Of a stretch of DNA of 64,000 bases, positions 55,168 through 64,000 are shown piece after piece. The notes beneath the pieces were generated by a model. The model had not been told where the DNA came from. It ran no database searches and was given only the letters and a program-made list of their open reading frames with translations. Positions within the stretch are counted from its first letter, which is position 1, and each line of letters starts with the position of its first letter. The stretch is taken from positions 1 through 64,000 of the forward strand of contig LUGG01000003.1 in the NCBI GenBank assembly GCA_001683735.1, in the 5' to 3' direction. The position numbers and the translations under genes are program-made. Source of the stretch: Grifola frondosa. Taxonomy: Eukaryota; Basidiomycota; Agaricomycetes; Polyporales; Grifolaceae.

Positions 55168-57157
55168 ATGCAACATGCTCAGAACTTGCCATTGAAATCA
55201 CCTTGTTATAATCAACACCCCAGCTATTATTCATGGGCCGAGTGTGCACGTACGCTGAAGGAACGGGATGACGAGATGGTCAGACCTTGGATTGAACAGA
55301 TTGATTCCTTTCTGATCTTCGTAAGTTGCATCGTCTATGAATAATGTCTACCTCATAGCATCGTACTAAGCAGCATGTATTTGTCAGGCTGGCTTGTTTT
55401 CTGGAGTTCTCACTGCGTTCATCATACAGAGCTACAGTTTTCTCCAGCAGGGTTCTGACACCCAGGCCGTAGAAATCCTCAGTCAGATATCTTCGCAGCT
55501 CGCAAATCTGTCTCTAGTCACACAACCGCCGATCCACGTTTCTGCCACTGATGGCGCCCCTATCCCATTCTCCCCGTCTTTCGCCTCCATTACATTCAAT
55601 GCGCTCTGGTTCACGAGCCTTGCCTGCAGTTTGTTCTCCGCATCCATCTCAATACTCGTCAAAGAGTGGTTGCGCGACTATGAGGCCGAGGTGCCAAGTC
55701 ACCCTAGAGAAATTGCACGTACCCTACAGTTTCGCAGGAAGGGCCTCTTGAAATGGCGCGGTGATTGCGCGGTGCTCTTCATTGCAATCCTCCTACAGGC
55801 CTCCGTGGCCCTCTTCCTAGCCGACTTGTTGTGTTTCGTATGGGTATCAAACGCCGTTGTTGCAGTGTTTGTGAGCGCGGTGGTCTGCGTCTGGGTTGTA
55901 TTCTGGACCATCGCATCCATCACACCCTCATTCCACACTGATTGCCCTTACCGATCTCCTCTCTCTAGATTCGTCTTCGTACTGTCCTTATATGGAAATT
56001 GTCTCCTCAAACTCATTGGGCTGGATCTATCGGATGTCGTGGGCCTCGACCGTCATGACCACTGGCCTGACCGAGAAGCCCATATAGTCAAAATGGAAGG
56101 ACGTATCTTGGAATTGGATGCTCTGTTGTATGTGAACGAAATACGCGGGGGAGATTCATCGCTCGAGCGCGTCAACCTTGGTTGTATTCGCGATATCGAA
56201 GACGGCATGGAATTCATATTCATGCTCCTCGCCAAACGTTCAGGATACAATGTGGAGCTGCTCACTGATCTATGTAGGACTGTCGGTACTCCAACCACGG
56301 ATGTCCTACATACTATCATCAACGCTCCTGGTACGATTGAGCTGCTTTCGCTAAGAACGGAGCTAGTGAAGTGAATGGTACGCTATTCACCAATTCAGCA
56401 AAATGCTGACAAGGTATCAGGCTTCTCATTGGAACCCCCTGCATGTGAATAGATTCCGTGATTTATTCCGTCTGCTCGAGCTCCTTTATAAACAGAGACA
56501 CGCCACGGGTCTCATACGTGATGAGCATGAGCTGTGCGCGTTATCTCTGTCAGTGTGGCGGAACCTACCTCCCTACTGCGAGTGGCAATCGAAAGACCAT
56601 AGCTCCAGCAAGGAAAATGTTGCTACCGCAATCCTGCTTTTATGGTATGCCAGCAGCCACCTAAAGGACAGCGGCAAATTCAGCCATGTTTATAAAGCAC
56701 AAGGTCGGCGATCTGCGTGCTTTGTGCAGTTATATTCTGTTTGATACTCACATTTCTGTGTCCAGATATACAAACTCTGCTGAGGATAGTCACTCATCCA
56801 AATGACAGCGCAACATACGTAACGCTATGTGCGATCATGTCGCAGTTCACCGCCGATCTTGAGGATATGCAGCTGAACAAACGTCAGTCTCTCCTTGATG
56901 GATTAGCCGTACGACTGCCCTCCCTGGCGACGCAAGTGGAGAGTATGGTCGATAACGGTCCTTCACGGCAAGGCGCCGCCGTCTGCGCTGGTCATTGACT
57001 CGTTATGGGTAGGATTAGCGAAGCTGAAGCGCATTGGCGCCGTCTACCATATGCCGATATCTTTGGTGGAAACCCTCATGAGATTCTACTCGGAAGAAAC
57101 GTTCCAGATGCGCTCGTTGCACTGCAGTGTTTGCTCTCACCTGAATCGGAGCTGTAG
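55168..57157 (+). CDS. DUF6535-domain membrane protein
   Basis: Start at 55168 (MQHAQNLPLKSPCYN). First exon ends IEQIDSFLIF, donor GTAAGT; the second (from about 55388) gives AGLFSGVLTAFIIQSYSFLQ, then ITFNALWFTSLACSLFSASI, SILVKEWLRDYEAEVPSHPR, EIARTLQFRRKGLLKWRGD and three more hydrophobic helices (LFIAILLQASVALFLADLL...). This is the DUF6535 signature as found in Agaricomycetes: N-terminal W.....iD.lLvFaGLFSa, four TMs and a KEWLR..Y loop. A long soluble region follows with introns near 56375 and 56705. The C-terminus is unclear: LWVGLAKLKRIGAVYHMP and the later DALVALQCLLSPESEL (stop 57157) are in different frames. The N-terminus is short and begins 16 bp after a transposon end, so a 5' exon may have been displaced. 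Function unknown. Confidence 0.7.
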
Positions 57158-58339
57158 CGCCTGTACTTCGCTCATAGCCTTGCATAGTCGCCGTGGACCT
57201 AAGACTCGCCAGAGACACATATTCCTAGTAGAGGGCATACTTTATAGATTCTGACTCTAGTCCGCGCTACTGAACACAACGTAATGCGTTCATTACGGGT
57301 TCTTTCGAGGAGATGCTGTCGGGGACATGCCGTCGGGGACATGCCGCCTAGGAAACGCCGCCCATGAGACGCCTTCTAGATTCGCGACGTCATTCTAAGT
57401 AGTCGATGACCATGTGGTGAGTAGAAAGTAATGTCACTCACGTATACTGACAATATTTCGACACACATTTCGAGGCAGCTCGACCTCCTTAGTACAATCC
57501 GGCTTCAATGTACCTGCAACGACATCAGATTAATTTAGATACGACATATATGCGTACCGGTCATTGGAAAGCATTCACAAGGCATGAACAGTGAGAGAGA
57601 ATTCCTCGCCGCCCGCAAAGACCATTTTGCCTACAAATTAGGATCAGAATCGGTCTCCACTAACAAACCTCCCATTTTCCGCATTCCGACAGACAGGTGA
57701 CAACTGGTGCATCAATTTCATAACGCATAAAACCTTGCGGGCATTCACCGATCACCGATCAGGCCGGCATCAAGTTCCAGATACCGAGAAAGAACGCTAC
57801 GAAGCCTGGGCTAGATCATTTGCATTAGCAACCAAAAAACTTGGATTTCGTTCATAAAATACTTGGAACATTAACTATTAGACCGTAGCTTCAGATATAT
57901 ATCAAGAATTTTGACGGAGGCCTGGGTGTTATCGCTGAACTTCACAGGCCAAAAATTGAACGTACCAGTTGGATAACAATGCGTTTTGTAGCCGTTCTTG
58001 GCAGCCTCTTGAACGGATCGATTTAAAATATTGGTGTTCTGGCCAAACAGTTGATTCTTGGCATCTAATGGTTGGTCATAATATGCGTTTAGCTAGCACC
58101 AGATATCTCCATATGGCCACGGCAAAGGAACGCGGTGTCGCAATGGGCTACTGCAAAAGGTAAGTGCTGAATTCGTAAGGCACATACGATGCATCATTTG
58201 CAAAGCCCCGTCTGTTTCACGTTATGTGTGTATATAAAGCGCTGAGCAAGCAATGAATATAAAAGGCGAACGAACGAACAGACGAAAGTCAGAGAACAAC
58301 CCACCAGCATTTTTCTACTCTCCAATTCGCACCACACTC
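57158..58339. other. Intergenic; short direct repeat near 57316
   Basis: Contains gtcggggacatgcc twice in tandem (about 57316-57345) in a small GC-rich patch. The remaining sequence is AT-rich without exon signals. A promoter for the secreted-protein gene should lie upstream of 58340. Confidence 0.4.
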
Positions 58340-58827
58340 ATGCAGCTTAAGCTTGGCCTCGTTGCACTTGCCAGCATGTTGGCATCGTTCCATTTTGCCT
58401 TCGCCGCTCCTACCATTGAGGCGAGTAGTATCTATAAATTGTGACTATCAGTGTACTAATCATCTCTTACAGGAGCGAGCGACAGAAGTGGACGGACATA
58501 TCTATATCTGCACGGATGCCAACTTCGCTGGAGACTGCGATAACTATGGATTCAACAACGGCCAATGCTCGAATTTCCCGTCCACATTCCAGGACGACAT
58601 CTCCAGTGTCGGACCTGATCCTGGGTGGTCATGCATTCTCTTCATGTAAGCAGCACTCACCGTCGCTCATGCATGCCACAGATCTGACCGGGTGGACTGG
58701 CTGTAATATATTCAGCGATTACAATTGCAACAGTGACCAGGGAATTTATACCGTCACCTACCCTGGATATTCCAATCTTAACTATGGAAACGACGCCTTT
58801 AGCTCTTTCGAATGTCTTCGCGCCTGA
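58340..58827 (+). CDS. Small secreted Cys-containing protein, beta/gamma-crystallin-like
   Basis: The start at 58340 gives a clear signal peptide, MQLKLGLVALASMLA then SFHFAFA, with likely cleavage after AFA-A. The mature part has VDGHIYICTDANFAGDC, NNGQCSNFPSTFQDDISSVG and SCILF, then GWTGCNIFSDYNC and DAFSSFECLRA. Two similar halves with C-x-D/S-x2-N/Y-F/N and a GPD/G-W turn resemble the beta/gamma-crystallin-like fold of small extracellular fungal proteins (recalled, not searched). Intron 1 (58421-58472) has a GC donor (GAG|GCGAGT...ttacag) that keeps the frame. The second intron (58646-58681) leaves a phase mismatch by one base, possibly a draft indel. About 140 residues with eight cysteines in the mature part. 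Role unknown: cell-wall or interaction protein are options. Confidence 0.65.
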
Positions 58828-59888
58828 GTATCTTAGCGCATAGGTGACGGCTGCGAGGAGTCGGTTGAAGGAGGGTCGCTCGCGATACATGGCAGCTGTC
58901 TGTACTTGTCCGAAATATTGCACGATATATGTTTTTACTTGGAAGCAAGCCTGCACATTGAAATACCGGGATACACTAGTTGCACCGCATTGTGTGTAAT
59001 CCTACGCCTGAGTTTAGCAGAGAAAAAAACCAAGAAGAAACACCTCATCACTCTCTTGAAAAACCACAGAATCCGAGGGTGCGACTATGTGAACGTGGAT
59101 TTCTGAGTCAGAGTTGATATAGATCTTTAAAATATTACTGCAAAATGACGGTCATCTACACCTTTGGCTTGTTCCACTAACAGATACTACACCATCGGTG
59201 GCCGGTGAGGTGTCTATTTTGGTCTATTTGGCAGCAGCTTCGTTCCTGATCTAGACCTCCTAACCGTGTGCATCCGATGCCGCCAATCAACTTGTTCTGC
59301 TATCTGCTACTTGAATATCTATTCCATATCGCGTTCTTAGGCTCCTGCATCAAGTACTGGGCGGGCGATTCAATAATACGATGCCTCGTATGTCCTATCG
59401 TCTATCGTTCCCTCATCGAATTTTTTTGATACAAACTGCAGCGACGTAACCGAAGAAACGTCAATACGATATAATCGATATACATACCACGAGACAATCT
59501 ATGTACTACGTGCAACACTGCACCGGCCTTGCGATCGTTCCACGTAACGTCCAGAACATGTGAGATTGCCTGGAGCCGCAAGAATGTCACCCTATTTTCT
59601 ATTTTGATCTTCAATCATTTCCATAGAATCATAATCATCTTCTCTCCAGTAGCTCAAGCACAAGTACTGGTGCTAGAGTCTTTCGGGTGTTGACATGTCT
59701 TCGAAGTGGTATCGCGCCGTCACGTGACTGACCCAATTGTTCAATTCGGGTGGTTTCATTGTTTGCCACTCATATTGGTTACCTAGCAAATAAACTTCCA
59801 TCCTACTTCACTTTCCCCGGGGTCTTCATCTCTAACTGCCGCAGTCGCTCTATACTATCACACGCACTGATATTTGTAAATACAGGTC
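58828..59888. other. Intergenic, no gene supported
   Basis: AT-rich spacer between the secreted-protein gene and the gene at 59889. No repeat, RNA gene or exon recognised. Confidence 0.4.
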
Positions 59889-61906
59889 ATGTTGGCCAGA
59901 TCTCGTCGTCCTTGTGGCTCCTGCGGTACTTCCCACCGGTCTCGGCGTCGAATATCTCACCCAAATTCCGAGAGTACAATTGACATGCTTCGTCGTGTTA
60001 GATTGGGCGAGATCGTGTTGAAACTCAAATCTTCGTCCGGGTATAATGACCGCGTTCCCATTGGAACGAAGCGGAAGCGGAAGCACGAGACGGACTGCTT
60101 CCCAAAAGCCCCCGTTCGGAGGCGCATGCAGGCAAGTTCCTATTCCGTGGCCGTATGTCTTCGCTGAACAATTTGGAACAGGGACCACAAGCATCTGACA
60201 CTGAAGATCACCCTCCGTTGGACGAACTGGAAGTGATTTATCATGAAATGATGATGGAAGAGATCGTCGAATGGGTTGAAGAATTATTCAAGCTGTGGAC
60301 TATGTCCCGTGTTGGCGAGGAAAGAGTCCAGTTTGAATATGAAGAGCAAGACGAGGACGAGCTGGTGCCATGGGATGACATGGTGGTAGATCAGGCGTTT
60401 CGATATAAACACTCCTCCCCGTTCACTGACGAGGATGTCGACAAGGATATCGAGATGGATGACTATCAGTGGCAGCCAGATTACGACATGCTCGAAAGGA
60501 GTCCCATTCCTTCGCCTGCTGCCATAAATATGGCTGCTAGTCCTTTCTTTCTTTCTCCACCATCATCTACACCCACCCTTGCTGTCGCTCCCGTCATCGA
60601 AGACCTTATGTTTCCCAATCATCACCCCATCATCACACCTCCAAGCGATGCCTGGTACGCGATCGATTTCCCCGACGTGGACATGCCTCAAGAGCCGTTG
60701 ACAACACCTCCATATCTTAACATTTCTCCTCCCATGGACTCCGAGAGTTGTCAGAATGCTGTCATTTCCGACGTGTCCGTTGTCAACTTCGCTCCGGAGT
60801 CGGTGTCACCACCTTGCAATGCAAACTTAACCATAGACGAACAGCCATCGCATTCCCGTTCTGAATATGCGGACGAGGACAAGTTCTTGGATAACCTCAC
60901 CACATCTTGTCGAGAGATATCTACCGCCGACCTACCTGCTATTGTACCATCAAGCCAAGTCTTACCACCGCCGCCCGTTTCACATGTGTCTCTTGCGCTC
61001 AATGCTTCTCCTTCTTCGTTAATATGCAGTGAAGTCCCTGTGATAGTACCCACTACGATTTCTCCTACAACTCCCATGATCAATCTCGCTCGAGCCATAC
61101 AACCCCTCCTCCCAGGCCCTGCCGAGTTGGATTTCCCTTGTCCCACAACGCTCTCAGACGACCTTCCCGCTCCTAATATCGATATCGACCGCTGCATCGA
61201 CCCCATTTTCGATGTCATCCAAGATGATTCGAGAGCCTTCCGCGCTTCCAAGGTTAAGAACAGGCGGTCGACAATCGCGGCAGCATCCGGTGTGGTCACA
61301 AGGACGAAGGAAATTCGTCACGTCGCCACTGATAATCGTCTTCTGCCACGTTCATCAGAGGTTCTCTATCATAGAGATCGAAAGGATGACGCTAGGGAAG
61401 TTCGGAGAGCTAGGCGTCGGGCACGGAAGAGGGCCAAGGAAGCAGAGAAAGAACAACGACGGCTGGAGAACAGCAAGCGTCCGACAGGTATCAAGCTGCG
61501 GCTGAAATTGAAGTGTGTCTGCGTCGTTGTCAATCTTTCTCGCATGCAGAACTGATCTATATATTCCAGTGCGACAAAACTTGAAGAGCGGCTTCAAGTT
61601 GTCCGGCCAGATCATGCTCAAGACGACAACCCCCTTGACGAACTCATTGACGCGCTGACTATGTCCACTCTTGGGTCTTCTGCTCATGCAAAGGACTTAT
61701 CGATACCCTCTCCTACCGTTCTTGTGCCTCGAAAGGATGCGCCTCCCCCGATTTCACGACAAGCAACGATGACCACCCGGTCGGGAACGTCAGTGGTGTC
61801 AGTCCCTAAACATTCTTGCTTCTACTCGTCATCTGCTTCTCTCAAAATACCTTCGCTGGCACCGTCTCGCTGGCTCTTGGGTACGTCATTGGGCGGCTTC
61901 GACTAA
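59889..61906 (+). CDS. Hypothetical nuclear-looking protein with basic ends and acidic core
   Basis: Start at 59889 (MLARSRRPCGSCGTSHRSRR). Exon 1 ends RRRMQ at a classic GC donor (CAG|GCAAGT, intron about 60129-60178, ending ggaacag), giving GPQASDTEDHPPLDELEVIY in frame. A long exon to about 61513 holds an acidic segment (FEYEEQDEDELVPWDD), Pro/Ser-rich low-complexity stretches with many SPP/TPP motifs, then a basic coil REVRRARRRARKRAKEAEKE. After an intron (to about 61570) it continues KLEERLQVVRPDHAQDD and ends SRWLLGTSLGGFD (61906). A KRKRKH cluster near residue 60 and the later Arg-rich helix look like nuclear signals. About 610 residues. The family is not recognised. Confidence 0.65.
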
Positions 61907-62435
61907 CTGCTGCTCCTCTCACGCCTACACTCCTCATCCTACCTATCAATGGATATTCCCACTGGGTTTCGATACGGAGTCTTTCAGAATGCCTTCCATG
62001 GAATAATCTCTCGCCGTGCCCTCTGATGATATCTATCTGATTTATGGGTCATTTATTCTCTCTGGTTGTGAAAACAGTTTGTATAAATGGAATAATATTG
62101 TAGCCGTATCTCAGCTCACGTTTTTATCAGCTTACAAACTCCCATTCACCTAGTCTTGTCCGTCATGTTGTTTACAAGCTTCAGATATATCTTAGATGCC
62201 ACCTCATTTACTATGGCAATTTCGACCTAGCTTCAACTATTTGTCAAGAATACGAAGAGCGTAGAGGTGGAAGAGGTGTAAGTGCGATACAGATTCTCAG
62301 TCTCTCTTTTTACCTACCAATTATGGAAATGAAAGCCACTCCAATCTCGCCACACGATACCTACCTGCTTCCCAATATGGATGAAGTATAGAGCCTTGAC
62401 GTAAAACAGCATTGGACTCTAATGATACAACTATC
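61907..62435. other. Intergenic between convergent genes
   Basis: Two genes end toward each other here. No repeat or further exon seen. Confidence 0.4.
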
Positions 62436-63724
62436 CTATACGTTCATTCTGAGACAATAGTCGCATAGCATGCCAGCTACGGTGATATACCCAATGTCCG
62501 AGTTCCTCTAAAAATGACAAGAGAATGAGGAAAAGCCGTCTGAAGAAGCGACTGATCGTTGCACTCACCGCAAACATTCTCCAGCAATCTGCATCGCAAT
62601 CAAAATCAGCAGTGACTAGCTGCCACACCAAATGTGCTGCGGTGCCGACAACCGTGATGAGGAAGTACATAGGTCCATTGCCGTTCAGAACTCCGGCGTA
62701 CGCGAGACAGAGGACAAATACCGCCGCGACAACGGCCAGCATGGCACGCACGTTATCGCCGAAGAGGACGGCCGTAGAGCGCACCCCGGACTTAACGTCG
62801 TCACGTCTGTCTTGACAGGCATAAATCGTGTCGTAATATATAGTCCAGCTGCGAGGAAGAGCAATAATAGGTGTTAAAGTGAGGAGAGTTGTAATGAAGT
62901 GTGACATACCAAACACCTGCGACAAAGAGGACAGGGATTAGGTTCCAATCCATGAATCCTGTCATAGAGACCCAAGTCACTGGCAGGCCCCACGTCGTAG
63001 CCACGCCTTGAAGGAAAATAAATTCAACTGATATACTATCAGAGTCTGTATTTACCTAGCCATATTTGAGGCCAATCTGTCCAGCGTTTCGAGAGCGGGT
63101 AAGGTAGGTCCACGAAGAATAGACCTAAGAGCCCAACCCACAATCTAGGGACCATATATATTTAACTTGTCAGCTTGGAGAGGATCCGTCAATACGTACG
63201 CAGCATTTCCCGCAAATGACAAGAGGAGCACACATAAGAGGCAGTGGACCAAGAATAAGATGCCCGCGCCAGTCATAGAGACGAGGCCACAGGCAATCGG
63301 TCTGACCTTGGTGCGTTCTATGTACAGGTGTCAGATACAAAGTTTGTCTTGGCCGTATCGGGAGTACGTACCTCCTTGCTTGTCGAACTCGACATCACAC
63401 ATATCTCCCCAAATACAGGATGCATTGTGGAGCAAAGTGCAGCCAAGTAGATAGCCGGCAGCTTGAAGCAACCAAGATCCAAGAGGAAGCCTGACGGAGG
63501 AAGCACTCATGATCAAGCCCCAAGCTGCGAGAACATCGTCAGTAGACCGGCAGAACGTAAAATTACAAGCAATATACCACAGGCCAGAAGACGAGGATGA
63601 TGCCAGCTGGAAATTGTTGAATTCGGGTCAATCTTATGTATGATTGCCAGGTAGGTGGAACGTTTTTGTTGATACCGTGTTCCGGCTTGCTGTTGGAATT
63701 AAAAGTCTGCAGCGATGTGCTCAT
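62436..63724 (-). CDS. UbiA-family aromatic prenyltransferase (copy 2)
   Basis: Start at 63724 (MSTSLQTFNSNSKPEHGINK), then WQSYIRLTRIQQFPAGIILV, WGLIMSASSVRLPLG, LLHNASCIWGDMCDVEFDKQ, ERTKVRPIACGLVSMTGAG, LGLFFVDLPYPLSKRWTDWP, GVATTWGLPVTWVSMTGF, YYDTIYACQDRRDDVKSG, LAYAGVLNGNGPMYFLITVV, DADCWRMFA|RNSDIGYITVAG and MLCDYCLRMNV (TAG 62436-62438). Same intron positions as copy 1. The second Asp-rich motif (YDTIYACQDRRDD) is complete, but the first reads GDMCDVEFD where copy 1 has NDMCDCEVD: the usual Asn is Gly. At intron 1, exon phases do not fit (cct|gtggtat or cctgtg|gtatat against cgcag|cttggg) by one or two bases, so an indel or non-standard splice is implied. It is closest to the remnant at 21.4 kb. 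About 320 residues; membrane enzyme. Confidence 0.8.
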
Positions 63725-64000
63725 GGCTGGCGTAATAACGAATCAAGTAGAGTCAATGGAGATGTCCACCGAAAAGAAAGCGGTTGTGCCCACTCACCGC
63801 ATTTCGGCCTCCATTATATATTGCGAGATGCTCAGATATCACATCTGAGCGACTGGGGAAGTAACCTTAGAAAGACTAGCCGGGTGCTAATCTTGTGCTG
63901 ACACTGTTGCACTGAAAGCCACAATTTTGGCCCGGCTTCGCTGAATGTCAGGCCCCAGCCATGAGCCGCCGAAAGCCTAAGCCGGGGCTTGGCTTTGATT
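63725..64000. other. Right edge, upstream of UbiA copy 2
   Basis: Presumed promoter side of the UbiA gene. The last ~100 bases are rich in ggcccggctt/ggccccagcc/ccggggcttgg-type GC motifs. No gene seen before the edge. Confidence 0.35.

Noticed and set aside
1..64000. tRNA, rRNA or other structured RNA genes
   Set aside because: Looked for B-box-like ggttcgaatcc motifs and cloverleaf arms by eye; none convincing on either strand.

Overview
The window is nuclear DNA from a filamentous basidiomycete, most likely an Agaricomycete. Genes are broken by many short GT-AG introns (about 48-75 nt), and several gene families are typical of, or confined to, mushroom-forming fungi: DUF6534 and DUF6535 membrane proteins, an F-box/LRR-like protein, a seven-copy polytopic membrane family, and UbiA prenyltransferases next to phenol-hydroxylase-type flavoprotein monooxygenases. 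I see no tRNA, rRNA, CRISPR or bacterial feature. All gene spans are reconstructed by eye, so exon ends are approximate unless stated.

Layout. 0-9 kb: a P/Q-rich hypothetical gene (-), a coiled-coil gene (+), a damaged zinc-finger-like gene (-) and a hypothetical gene with in-frame tandem repeats (+). 9-11 kb: scraps of unrelated genes (histidine kinase end, HAM1-like N-terminal domain, DUF6535 C-terminus). 11-24 kb: three minus-strand copies of the polytopic membrane family (two damaged), the first unit of a ~4 kb direct duplication (F-box-like gene plus the 5' part of another membrane gene) and a UbiA remnant. 24-38 kb: a run resembling a specialised-metabolite cluster, with an MFS exporter (-), a Gfo/Idh/MocA oxidoreductase (+), a UbiA prenyltransferase (+) and two head-to-head FAD monooxygenases (-/+). 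38-41 kb: a DUF6534 gene and a 191-bp MITE. 41-52 kb: the second duplication unit with an intact F-box gene, then three plus-strand membrane-family genes. 52.6-55.2 kb: a 2.56 kb non-autonomous transposon whose ends match the MITE and which carries pieces of two host genes (eIF2B epsilon and a fungal Zn-cluster transcription factor). 55-64 kb: a DUF6535 gene, a small secreted protein, a nuclear-looking hypothetical protein and a second full-length UbiA gene (-).

How the genes may work together. UbiA enzymes attach prenyl chains to hydroxybenzoate- or quinol-like rings. Class A flavin monooxygenases hydroxylate such rings or decarboxylate them oxidatively. A DHA2-type MFS carrier could export the product. 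The 24-38 kb block plus the extra UbiA copies therefore fits a prenylated-aromatic (meroterpenoid) pathway; this is inference from gene content. The two F-box/membrane-gene duplication units flank this block as direct repeats.

Caution on quality. Many genes are interrupted by single missing bases, often in short homopolymer runs (G5, CC, A4), while their introns and motifs are otherwise well kept. Several 'pseudogenes' may therefore be draft-assembly indels, and I say so entry by entry.
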